DNA of 40,644 nucleotides from JAFMIX01 sp031371425 (lineage in GTDB: Bacteria > Verrucomicrobiota > Verrucomicrobiia > Limisphaerales > JAFMIX01). The notes beneath the pieces are model-generated. The model did not search any database. It was not told the origin of the DNA and worked only from the letters and a program-made list of their open reading frames with translations. Made by a program: the position numbers and the translations under genes. Numbering within the stretch: the stretch's first letter is position 1; each line of letters opens with the position of its first letter. Of the stretch, positions 14,033 to 22,450 are shown one piece after another. The stretch spans positions 1 to 40,644 of the forward strand of contig JANMJO010000109.1 of the NCBI GenBank assembly GCA_031371425.1, in the 5' to 3' direction.

Positions 14033-15898
14033 ATGCTGAATTTAAAATCATTTCTGGCGGTTGATTTCGGAGCGGGCAGCGTGAAGCTGGCCGAGTTCGA
14101 GGTCAACGAAGCCGGCGGATTGCGCCTCATGCAATACGGCATCGAGTCTCTCGGCTCGGAAGGGGCGCAGGAATCCACACGCGCCGCGGCCATACTCAAG
14201 GCGCTGCAAAAGCTACTTGCCGGCAAGGGCGTCAAATCCAAGGACGTCAATGTCTGCGCGGCGGGCTTCCAGGTATTTTCCAAGTTCGTCAAGCTGCCGC
14301 CTGTCGAGGCGAGCAAGGTCACGCAGATCATCCAATACGAGGCGCAGCAGAACGTGCCGTTCCCGCTGGCCGAGGTGGTGTGGGATTACCAGATCATGGG
14401 CGCGCTGCCGAGCGGCGAGCTGGAGGTGTTGCTGGTGGCCATCAAGGCGGACGTGGTGGAGGGGTTGTTCAAGGTGGCGGAGGCTGCGGGGCTGCGGTTG
14501 CAGGTGGCGGATGTCTCGCCGGCGGCGCTGTGCAACGCGTTCCGATATAATTACGGCGACCTCGAAGACTGCACCATGCTGTTGGACATCGGCGCGAAGA
14601 CGAGCAACCTGCTGTTCTTCGAGAAGGGCAAGGTTTTCTCCCGCAGCATCAACATCGGCGCGAATTCCATCACGCAGGATTTCAGCAACGAAGGCAAACT
14701 GCCGTTCGCCGAGGCCGAGAAGCTCAAGATCACCGAAGGCTTCGTGAGCCTTGGTGGCGCGTATGCCGAGCCGGAGAACCCGCACCAGGCAGCCATCTCC
14801 AAGATCGCGCGGCAGTTCATGACGCGGCTGCACATTCAGGTCAACCAGACCATGCAATTTTATCGGGGACAGCAGGGCGGTTCGGCGCCGGTGCGGCTGT
14901 TCCTCTCCGGCGGGGCTTCGATCATGCCCTACACGGCGCAGTTTTTTGCGGAGAAGCTCAACGTGCCGGTGGAATATTTCAACCCGCTGCGCAACGTGCA
15001 GCTCGACCCCGGCCTGAATCTGGAGGAGCTTGCGCGCGTGGCTCATTCGCTGGGGGAAGTCGTGGGCCTCGGCCTGCGCAACTTGGCGCATTGCCCGGTG
15101 GAATTGAACCTCATGCCGGAGAGCACGCTGCGGTGGCAGAGTTTCAACCAGAAAAAACCTTACCTCATCGCCACCGTGTTCAGCTTGGTGCTGGTGGTGT
15201 TCGCGAGCGGCTGGCTCTTTGGCAAATTGGCCGAGGTGAAGCAGGATGAAATCACGAAGCTGGGGGATGGCAAGGATGGCATCCCGGCACTTCAAGCCAG
15301 GGCGGAGAAGTTCCGCAAGGCGTATCATCAGGATCTGGCCAAGGCCAGGTCGCAGGCCAACCAGGTCGCGGACTGGATTGAAGCGCGGTTTTTCTGGGTG
15401 GACACATGCCGGGCCATGCGCGCCGCCTTCATCGCTGCGGAAGCCAAAACCAAGGTCAAAATCGGCAGGGACACCGGCGTGTGGATTGAAAGCATGATGC
15501 TGGCGAATGGCGAACAGCCAGGAGCCGCCCCCGCCATGCCAGTCGGAGTGCCGATGAACATGGGTTTACGCAGAATACCGCCGGGAATGCCTCCCCAAGC
15601 GGGCATGTTGCCCGAACCAGGAATGGCGCCCGACCCGGGAATGGCGCCACCGGTGGAAGTCGCGCCTGCGCGGGCGTCTGGAGCGGAGACAAACCAGATG
15701 GTCATCACATTGAATTGCCGTGCGGTGAGCCTGAACTCAGAAGAGGCTAACAAAAATCTGGCCTATACGCTTTTGAGCGAGCTGGAGACCAACCCTCTTT
15801 TCAAATCCGCCAAGACGCAGGAAACGAAGGCGGACGATGCGACGGGCACGTTCACATTTACCGTCGCCTTGAAACTCAAGACACCGCTGAAATTCTAG
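14033..15898 (+). CDS. PilM-PilN fusion, Amuc_1101-like pseudo-pilus protein
   Basis: 621-aa protein joining two parts of a type IV pilus inner-membrane platform. Residues 1-365 are a PilM/FtsA-like actin fold with A-V-D-F-G-A-G-S-V-K and a later L-D-I-G-A-K-T-S-N nucleotide-binding strand. A membrane helix at about 376-398 leads into a PilN-like periplasmic domain. That domain is interrupted by a Met/Gly/Pro-rich stretch at about 510-550 (G-M-x-P-x-P repeats) and closes with the usual strand-rich end. The ATG at 14033 is chosen because homologous PilM proteins begin just before the A-V-D-F-G strand. The next gene starts 1 bp after its stop, so they are one operon. Confidence 0.88.
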   Translation: MLNLKSFLAVDFGAGSVKLAEFEVNEAGGLRLMQYGIESLGSEGAQESTRAAAILKALQKLLAGKGVKSKDVNVCAAGFQVFSKFVKLPPVEASKVTQIIQYEAQQNVPFPLAEVVWDYQIMGALPSGELEVLLVAIKADVVEGLFKVAEAAGLRLQVADVSPAALCNAFRYNYGDLEDCTMLLDIGAKTSNLLFFEKGKVFSRSINIGANSITQDFSNEGKLPFAEAEKLKITEGFVSLGGAYAEPENPHQAAISKIARQFMTRLHIQVNQTMQFYRGQQGGSAPVRLFLSGGASIMPYTAQFFAEKLNVPVEYFNPLRNVQLDPGLNLEELARVAHSLGEVVGLGLRNLAHCPVELNLMPESTLRWQSFNQKKPYLIATVFSLVLVVFASGWLFGKLAEVKQDEITKLGDGKDGIPALQARAEKFRKAYHQDLAKARSQANQVADWIEARFFWVDTCRAMRAAFIAAEAKTKVKIGRDTGVWIESMMLANGEQPGAAPAMPVGVPMNMGLRRIPPGMPPQAGMLPEPGMAPDPGMAPPVEVAPARASGAETNQMVITLNCRAVSLNSEEANKNLAYTLLSELETNPLFKSAKTQETKADDATGTFTFTVALKLKTPLKF

Positions 15899-15899
15899 C

Positions 15900-16853
15900 A
15901 TGGCCTGGATCAAACGAAATCTCTACTTCCTGATTGGCGGCATTGTCGCGCTGGTTCTGCTCGGCGCGGCGGTCTTCTATCTGGTCACCAAGAACCAGAT
16001 GAATAACGACCTTTCTGAAAAACTCGATGCGGCTTACGGGGAATTGACCCAGCTGAACCAGCAGAACCCTCATCCGGGCAATTCCAAGGTGGACAACATC
16101 AAGATTGCCAAAGAACAATCCGGGCGATTGACCAATTATGTCGGCCGTGCGGACCAGTTTTTTGGACGCATCCCCTCCATACCTGACAGCGGGGAGATCA
16201 CCGATGCCATTTTTGCCGCGCAGTTGAGCAAGACCATCGTAGAACTGCAGACCGCCGCCACAGCCGCCAGCGTCATCCTGCCCCCGCGCTATGATTTCTC
16301 CTTCAGCGCTATCAAATCCAAGATGGCATTCGCCACTGGCAGCCTCCATCCGCTGGCCGAGCAATTGGGCGAGGTGAAGGCCATCTGCGACGTTTTGTAT
16401 CGCGCAAAAATCAACGCCCTCGACAGTATCCGTCGCCGCCGCGTCTCTCCGGATGACAGAGAGCTGGCGGATTACACCGAGCTGCCAGCCACCACCAACG
16501 AACTGGCGGTGTTGACGCCGTATGAAGTCACATTCCGTTGTTTCAGCGGAGAGCTGGCCGAAGTGTTGAGGGGGTTTGCCTATTCTCCGAACGGATTCAT
16601 CGTCAAAACCGTTTCCATTGATCCCGCCTCAGCGTTGGCAGTCACGCCCGAAGTGCAAGCAGCGGTCCCCTCCACGATTTTTGCGGAATCACTAAGGAGG
16701 CGCAGCCCATTTGAGCCGGGAATCATGGCTCCCCCCGTGGTGCAGCCCATTGCTCCCGTGACGCCGACGGTGCGCGGCGGTTTGCAGACCTTCCTGAACG
16801 AGCGCCCGTTGAGAGTGAATCTGGTGATTGAACTGGTGAAATTGAAAAAATAA
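15900..16853 (+). CDS. Amuc_1100-like PilO-type pilus protein
   Basis: 317-aa bitopic membrane protein: a short cytoplasmic start, one membrane helix at about residues 8-30, a coiled-coil-prone segment (about 38-70) and an alpha/beta periplasmic domain of PilO type. Placement between a PilM-type and an Amuc_1099-type gene supports orthology to Amuc_1100 of Akkermansia muciniphila, a protein studied for its effects on host immune and metabolic signalling. Here it more likely works as part of a secretion or pilus-like platform. The C-terminus ends with a strand and K-L-K-K, 5 bp before the next start. Confidence 0.8.
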   Translation: MAWIKRNLYFLIGGIVALVLLGAAVFYLVTKNQMNNDLSEKLDAAYGELTQLNQQNPHPGNSKVDNIKIAKEQSGRLTNYVGRADQFFGRIPSIPDSGEITDAIFAAQLSKTIVELQTAATAASVILPPRYDFSFSAIKSKMAFATGSLHPLAEQLGEVKAICDVLYRAKINALDSIRRRRVSPDDRELADYTELPATTNELAVLTPYEVTFRCFSGELAEVLRGFAYSPNGFIVKTVSIDPASALAVTPEVQAAVPSTIFAESLRRRSPFEPGIMAPPVVQPIAPVTPTVRGGLQTFLNERPLRVNLVIELVKLKK

Positions 16854-16858
16854 CCCGC

Positions 16859-17662
16859 ATGGATTTCATCAAGAAACATTACGAAAAACTCCTGCTCGGC
16901 GTGGTGCTGTTGAGCCTCGCCGTCGCAGTGGTGTTCCTGCCCTTCTACATCAACGGTCAGAAACAGGACTTGATTGACAAGCGCACCGGCAAGCTGAATC
17001 CAACCGTCAAAGCCTTGACGAATCTGGACGAGTCCCGCTACACCGACGCATATCAGCGGCTGGAAAAGTCCGTGCCGCTCAACCTTTCCAAGCCGCACCA
17101 CCTCTTCAATCCCGTGCCGTGGCAGAAAAAAGCGGACGCCACCCTGATCAAAGTTCAGGAAGGCAACGAAGTCGGCGCGGAAGCCCTGCAGGCCACCAAG
17201 GTCAACCCGCTTTACACGACCATCCGGTTTGAATCCGTCAGCCCTAGCACAAATTATTTCATCAGCGTGACGCGCGATGCCGATCCGAATCCCAAGCTGC
17301 GTCGAAAAAAAGAGGTGGCTTACAATCTCGGCGAGAAGCGTGATTTCCTGCAGTTGATGGAGGTCAAAGGCGTTCCCGAAAAGCCCGAGCTTCTCATCCT
17401 CCTCTTGAACGACACCAGCGCGACGGTCAGCGTCTCCATAGACCGCCCGTATCAGCGTGTGGATGGCTACAGCGCCGACCTGCGCTATGACCCGGAAAAG
17501 GGCATCTGGCTCGGCCGCCGCGTGAACGACAAAATCAATTTTGCCGGGGATGAGTTCTCCGTCGTTTCCATAAATCTAATTGCTACCAATCAATTTGAAG
17601 TGATATTGTCAGCCAAATCAACCGGCAAGAAAACCACCGTCAGATACAACTCGGAAATGTGA
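16859..17662 (+). CDS. Amuc_1099-like pseudo-pilus system protein
   Basis: 267-aa protein with a single N-terminal membrane helix (L-L-L-G-V-V-L-L-S-L-A-V-A-V-V-F, about residues 11-30) and a soluble remainder rich in beta strands. Around residues 85-90 is an N-P-V-P-W-Q-K-K segment. The C-terminal half (about 155-267) resembles a small beta-barrel domain like those in PilP or GspC proteins, which contact the secretin; that link is inferred from position and shape. It lies between the Amuc_1100-like gene (5 bp upstream) and the secretin gene (52 bp downstream). Confidence 0.75.
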   Translation: MDFIKKHYEKLLLGVVLLSLAVAVVFLPFYINGQKQDLIDKRTGKLNPTVKALTNLDESRYTDAYQRLEKSVPLNLSKPHHLFNPVPWQKKADATLIKVQEGNEVGAEALQATKVNPLYTTIRFESVSPSTNYFISVTRDADPNPKLRRKKEVAYNLGEKRDFLQLMEVKGVPEKPELLILLLNDTSATVSVSIDRPYQRVDGYSADLRYDPEKGIWLGRRVNDKINFAGDEFSVVSINLIATNQFEVILSAKSTGKKTTVRYNSEM

Positions 17663-17714
17663 TTTCACCCGGTAATTGAATTTCAGCCAAACGACCCAAG
17701 CCCCACAAAATCTC

Positions 17715-20462
17715 ATGATCAGAGCAGCCAACCCCCAGCTTGTTCTCACCGTACTCCTGGCCATTGCCGCGCCGGCATTCGCACAGGAAGATTCAGCCAA
17801 CGCTCCTGCTGCCGCCGTGCAGGAAGCCGTGCGCCGCCAAGCCTCCACCGTGGAGCTGCGGCAGAAGCTCATCGAGGCCGGCCAAGCCGAACAGCACAGG
17901 GAACTCCTCGCCGCCGCCAAGCTGTATCAGGCCGCCTACAAGTTGAGCCAGGAAGTCGGCAGCGGCATTGATGCCGAAACCAAGTCCGCCATCGCCGGCG
18001 TCTCCCGCATCGGCGCAGCCCTCGCACAACAGGCGCAGGAACTCGGAGACTACAAGGGCGCCGAGGCGCGCATCAAATCCGCGCTCCTCGTGGACCCCAA
18101 AAACCAGACGCTGCTCACCCTCAAACGGAACAACGATGCTTGGTTCGCCGCGCAGGCCGGGAAAATCCCGAGCGCCGAAGTCAAAGAACGTGAGGCTGGC
18201 GTCATCGCCAGCAAGATCAAAAACTCGACGCTCGTGCAGGACGGCAAACTGCTTTACGAACTCGGCAAGTGGGACGAAGCAGAAGCCAAGTTCCGGGTCG
18301 TGCTCGCCGAGGAGGCCGATAATACCGCCGCAATCTATTACATCAAACTCGTCCAAGACGCCCGCTATGGCGCGAGCGACAGCGCCCGCGAACTCACCGC
18401 CCGGAAGCGCATCGTCGAGGTTGAGGACGTCTGGCGTCTGCCGGTCAAGCGCGACCTTCTCCCCACGCCGAACCCCTACTTGCAAGTCCAACAGGTGCAC
18501 ACCGGCGTCGGCCGGGCGGCGATTGTTTCCAAACTCGATCTCATCCGCCTGAGCGAGGTTAAATACGACGGCTTGGAACTCGCCGAAGTCATCCGCAACC
18601 TCAGCGAAGTCACCCGCAAGAGCGACCCCGACAAGGTGGGCATCAACTTCATGATCATCGGCGAGGCCGCCTCTGCCGGCGGAGCGACTGGCGCCGTGGA
18701 CCCCACCACCGGTCTGCCGATTGCCGCCGCGCCCGCTGACGCCGTGGATATTTCCACCGTGCGCGTGAAGATCAACCCGCCCATGAACAACCTCCGCCTC
18801 GCCGATGTGCTTGATGCCATCGTGAAGACTGCGGACCGGCCCATCAAATATTCCATCGAAGACTATTGCATCGTGTTCTCCGCCCGCGCCGCCGAGACCC
18901 CGGCGCTGTTCAACCGGACATTCAAGGTGGACCCCAACACATTCTTCCAAGGTCTCCAAAGCGTTTCGTCAATGAGCTTCGGCAGCAGCAGCAGCGGCGG
19001 GAGCGGTGGCGGCGGCGGTGGTCGTGGCGGCGGTGGCGGTGGCGGCAACCGCGGTGGCGGTGGTGGCAACAGCGGTGGCCAAAATGGCGGCGGCCAAAAT
19101 GGGGGAAGCGAAACCGCAAGTCTTGCGCGCGTATCCGTTGCCGGTGGCGGCAGCGGCGGCCAAAATGGCGGTGGTGGCGGCAGCAGTGGCGGCGGCATCG
19201 CCTTCGTCACGCGGACAAATTCCACGTCGGAGGCCCAGTCCGCAGTCCGCGAGTTCTTCACGGCGGCGGGAGTTGATTTCGGTGCCACCGCCGGTGGTCC
19301 TGGCGGGGCGAGGCAGGGACAGGCTCCGAGTAACGGCAAGGCGCTTTTCTTCAACGATCGCAAAGGCATTCTTTTCGTGCGCGCCACGCTGCAGGACTTG
19401 GACATCATTGAAGCGGCTATTCAGATGCTGAACGTCACGCCGCCGCAGGTGCACATCCAGTCCAAGATTGCGGAGGTCACGCAGGACGACAGGAATTCGC
19501 TGGGCTTCAACTGGTTTCTCGGCAATACGCTCATGGGCAATGGCAATGTCGGCGCGCAGGGCGGCACCGCGCCGTCCTTCGCAGGCGTGCCCACCACGGC
19601 CAACCCTTCCGGCATTTTCCCGAACCCGATCATTCCGCAGTCGCTGACGGATTCGCTCATCAGCGGCGGTTTGAGAAACGGCCTGAACGCCCCGGCGATC
19701 GGCACCCTCTCCGGCATCCTCACAGACCCGCAGTTCCGCGTGGTGGTCAATGCGCTGGAGCAGCGCGATGGCGTGGATGTCGTCAGCGCGCCCTCGGTCA
19801 CCACGTTGAGCGGTCGGCAGACCCACATCGAAGTCACCGACGTGCGTTCCATCGTGACGGGCTTGGATGCCAACCAGACCGGCGGCGGCGGCAACAATAA
19901 CAACGGTAACAACGGCGGTGGCAACAATGGCAACAACGGCAGCGGCGGCTCCGTCGGCTCCGTCATCCAGCCCACGGTTGACCAGCTTCCGTTCGGGCCG
20001 GTGCTGGACGTGATTCCGTATGTTTGCGCGGATGATTATACCATCCAGATGACCGTCATCCCCACGGTCACTGAATTTGTGGGTTATGACACCTCCACTT
20101 TCACCGTTCAGGCTCAGGGCAGTGTCGGCAATGCGCTGATTCAGCAGGTCCCGTTGCCTCACTATCGCATGCGGCAAGTGACAACGTGTGTGGCGGTCTG
20201 GGACGGGCAGACAGTCGTCCTCGGCGGCCTCATCAGCGAAGAAGTGATCAAGACAAAGGATAAAATTCCCGTGATCGGCGATCTGCCTTTGGTTGGGCGG
20301 CTTTTCCGCAGCGAGTCTGCGAGCAAGATAAAGAAGAACCTGCTCATCTTCGTGACGCCCACCATTATTGATCCGGCGGGCAACCGGGTTCATGTGGATG
20401 AGGAGATGCCTTTCGCGCAGACCAGCATCCCGCCGCAGCGTCCGCAGGCGGCCCGTCAATGA
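17715..20462 (+). CDS. Amuc_1098-like secretin, type IV pilus/type II secretion outer-membrane channel
   Basis: About 915-aa outer-membrane channel. The ATG at 17715 gives a clean signal peptide (V-L-T-V-L-L-A-I-A-A-P-A-F-A-Q); an upstream TTG at 17676 is less likely. TPR-like helices occupy about 40-225 and N-domain folds about 255-400. A Gly/Ser-rich linker (about 419-495) splits the next N domain. The secretin core (about 575-895) has V-H-I-Q-S-K-I-A-E-V, V-D-V-V-S-A-P-S-V-T-T, V-L-D-V-I-P-Y-V and the closing V-V-L-G-G-L-I ... K-D-K-I-P-V-I-G-D-L-P-L-V-G-R-L-F-R. A second Gly/Asn-rich loop (about 724-748) lies within the core. It is the last gene of the pseudo-pilus operon. Confidence 0.93.
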   Translation: MIRAANPQLVLTVLLAIAAPAFAQEDSANAPAAAVQEAVRRQASTVELRQKLIEAGQAEQHRELLAAAKLYQAAYKLSQEVGSGIDAETKSAIAGVSRIGAALAQQAQELGDYKGAEARIKSALLVDPKNQTLLTLKRNNDAWFAAQAGKIPSAEVKEREAGVIASKIKNSTLVQDGKLLYELGKWDEAEAKFRVVLAEEADNTAAIYYIKLVQDARYGASDSARELTARKRIVEVEDVWRLPVKRDLLPTPNPYLQVQQVHTGVGRAAIVSKLDLIRLSEVKYDGLELAEVIRNLSEVTRKSDPDKVGINFMIIGEAASAGGATGAVDPTTGLPIAAAPADAVDISTVRVKINPPMNNLRLADVLDAIVKTADRPIKYSIEDYCIVFSARAAETPALFNRTFKVDPNTFFQGLQSVSSMSFGSSSSGGSGGGGGGRGGGGGGGNRGGGGGNSGGQNGGGQNGGSETASLARVSVAGGGSGGQNGGGGGSSGGGIAFVTRTNSTSEAQSAVREFFTAAGVDFGATAGGPGGARQGQAPSNGKALFFNDRKGILFVRATLQDLDIIEAAIQMLNVTPPQVHIQSKIAEVTQDDRNSLGFNWFLGNTLMGNGNVGAQGGTAPSFAGVPTTANPSGIFPNPIIPQSLTDSLISGGLRNGLNAPAIGTLSGILTDPQFRVVVNALEQRDGVDVVSAPSVTTLSGRQTHIEVTDVRSIVTGLDANQTGGGGNNNNGNNGGGNNGNNGSGGSVGSVIQPTVDQLPFGPVLDVIPYVCADDYTIQMTVIPTVTEFVGYDTSTFTVQAQGSVGNALIQQVPLPHYRMRQVTTCVAVWDGQTVVLGGLISEEVIKTKDKIPVIGDLPLVGRLFRSESASKIKKNLLIFVTPTIIDPAGNRVHVDEEMPFAQTSIPPQRPQAARQ
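18970..19200 (+). repeat. Low-complexity Gly-rich coding tract in the secretin
   Basis: About 75 codons dominated by GGC/GGT, with Ser, Asn and Gln, including tandem G-G-Q-N-G-G units. It forms a flexible linker between N-terminal domains of the secretin. The nucleotide repeat makes the length prone to slippage between strains. Confidence 0.75.
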
Positions 20463-20514
20463 TGATGGCGTTTTGAAAATAATCTTTGTGTCGCATTCAA
20501 TCACCATCCCAAAC

Positions 20515-20543
20515 TTGAAACAGCCGCTGAATTCGGCTATAAT
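20515..20543 (+). promoter_or_regulatory. Sigma-70 type promoter, near-leaderless
   Basis: TTGAAA (20515-20520), a 17-bp spacer and a perfect TATAAT (20538-20543) lie in the 93-bp gap after the secretin. Expected transcription start is about 20549-20551, only some 5-7 bases before the ATG at 20556. No Shine-Dalgarno sequence fits in that leader. It separates the secreted-protein genes from the pseudo-pilus operon. Confidence 0.7.
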
Positions 20544-20555
20544 CTAGCGCTTTTT

Positions 20556-22439
20556 ATGTCCTTATCGCTGTATGTCCGTGGGATGTTGGTTGCCGGAGGC
20601 ATTGTGTTGGCGTGTCCAGCGCTGGTGTCTGGTCAAACTGGCTGCGTTGCGGACGGCGGCGAATACGCGCCGGCCATTCCTCTGGCCGGTGACCAAGTTT
20701 ATCCGCAGGCGAGCATCAGTTCCGCAGGCGGCTTTCTTGTCTGGCAGGACAACAACATTGATGGCGATGGCTGGGGCGTCAGCGCACAGGAAGTGGACGC
20801 GAATTTTTCCGCCAAGTTCGGCGCGTTCCGCGTGAACTCCACCGCCACAGGCGATCAGGTCAATCCGCAGGTGAGTCTGTTGAACGGCGGCGGCGCGGCG
20901 TTCGTCTGGCAGGGCGGCGCGGCGGGATTCCCGCACATCAAGGCTCGCTTTCTTTCCACCAGCAACACATGGACGACGGGCGCGGACGTGGCGGTCAACA
21001 CCTTCACCAACGACATCCAAGTCAGCCCCGCGCTGGCGACATTGACCAACGGCAACGTCCTCATCGCTTGGGGCAGTTTCAACGAGGCGGCGGCCGACAG
21101 CATGCAGGATGTCTATGCGCGGCTGTTGACTCCTGCCGGCGCAGCGGTCAGCGGCGAACTGGCCATCAATCAGACCACACTCTCCAACCAGCGCACTCCG
21201 GCAGTGGCGGCGTTGAGCGGCGGCGGTTTCGTGGTGGCGTGGGTTTCGGAGCAGCAGCGGTTTGACAACAGCGTGGATGTTTACGCGCGGCTGTTCAACG
21301 CGGCGGGCGTGGCGCAGGGTGGCGAATTTCTCGTGAACACCGGCACCAACGTCTGCGCGAACCCCAGCGTGGCGGCGGCGGCGGACGGCGGATTTGCCGT
21401 CGCATGGAGCGAAAAAGATTTGGCGGTGAGGACCAATGGTTGGGATGTATTTGTCCGCACCTACTCCGCCGCTGGCGTGGGCGGCGCGGCGCGCCGGGTG
21501 AACACCCGCGTGTATGGCGATCAACTGGTGCCGAAGATTAGTTATTCCGGCGGCAGTTACTTGGCAGTCTGGACGAGCCTGGGGCAGGACGGTTCGGGCA
21601 AGGGAGTTTACGGTCAGACGTTGCAGGCGGATGGCTCCGCGGCGGGCGGCGAATTCCGTGTGAACACGGCGACGGCGGGCGACCAGATGCAGCCGACTGT
21701 GGCTGCGGATGGCGGTCAGCGTTTTCTCGTGATGTGGACCAGCTTCGCGGGCGGGCTGAATAGTTTTGATGTGCGTGCGCAGCGCTACGCCGCGGCATTG
21801 CTGCCGCCGAGCGCGCCGAGCGCGCCGTATGTGACGGTCTTGAGCTCCACCAACCTCATGGTTTCGTGGCCGGCGCAGGGTGGTTACAGCGTGGCGAATT
21901 ACGAAGTGTATGCCGATGGCGCGCTGGCCGGCAGCCCGACCGTAGCCGTGACGAACAGTTGGTGGACGATGAACGGCTTGACCGCCGGAAGCACGCACAC
22001 GTTCCGGCTGGCGTTTGTGCTGACAGATGGACGGCGCTCGGCATTGTCTGCGGCGGCCAGCGGCACGACTTACAGCAAGTTCATGTGGGGCGGCATCGCG
22101 TGGGATTGGATGAGCCAGTATTTCGGCAACAACAGCGCCACATGGCCGTCCGCCACGGCGCCGGTGAATTCCGGCGGGCCGACGCTGCTGTATATTTTCT
22201 TGAGCGGCGGCAATCCTCTGGATTCAAGCACATGGTTGCGGACGCGGTTGACGCCGTCGGCGCAGGGCTTCTTCCTCTCGTGGAATTCGCAGCCCGGGCT
22301 GATTTATCAGGTGCAGTCTTCCACGAACATGAGTTCGTGGCCGAATCTGGGTTTGCCGCGGTATGCCGCTGGGACGAACGATGCGATTAACGTGGGTGGC
22401 AGCAACCGGGGTTATTACCGGGTGTTGCGGCTGCGCTGA
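20556..22439 (+). CDS. Secreted repeat protein with fibronectin type III domain
   Basis: 627-aa exported protein of unknown function. Residues 1-27 form a signal peptide ending V-S-G-Q. About residues 40-410 are six or so repeats of roughly 60 residues with the pattern G-x-Q-x-x-P-x-V-A ... G-G-F-V-V-A-W and G-G-E-F-x-V-N-T, likely a beta-propeller. A fibronectin type III domain follows (about 418-515). The last 80 residues have the S-W-N-S-Q-P-G-L-x-Y-Q-V-Q-S-S-T-N-M pattern that I associate with C-terminal domains of Verrucomicrobiota secreted proteins. No PEP-CTERM tail is seen. A second in-frame ATG at 20583 is a possible start. It is first in a run of five secreted-protein genes. Confidence 0.78.
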   Translation: MSLSLYVRGMLVAGGIVLACPALVSGQTGCVADGGEYAPAIPLAGDQVYPQASISSAGGFLVWQDNNIDGDGWGVSAQEVDANFSAKFGAFRVNSTATGDQVNPQVSLLNGGGAAFVWQGGAAGFPHIKARFLSTSNTWTTGADVAVNTFTNDIQVSPALATLTNGNVLIAWGSFNEAAADSMQDVYARLLTPAGAAVSGELAINQTTLSNQRTPAVAALSGGGFVVAWVSEQQRFDNSVDVYARLFNAAGVAQGGEFLVNTGTNVCANPSVAAAADGGFAVAWSEKDLAVRTNGWDVFVRTYSAAGVGGAARRVNTRVYGDQLVPKISYSGGSYLAVWTSLGQDGSGKGVYGQTLQADGSAAGGEFRVNTATAGDQMQPTVAADGGQRFLVMWTSFAGGLNSFDVRAQRYAAALLPPSAPSAPYVTVLSSTNLMVSWPAQGGYSVANYEVYADGALAGSPTVAVTNSWWTMNGLTAGSTHTFRLAFVLTDGRRSALSAAASGTTYSKFMWGGIAWDWMSQYFGNNSATWPSATAPVNSGGPTLLYIFLSGGNPLDSSTWLRTRLTPSAQGFFLSWNSQPGLIYQVQSSTNMSSWPNLGLPRYAAGTNDAINVGGSNRGYYRVLRLR

Positions 22440-22450
22440 CAACCATTTCT

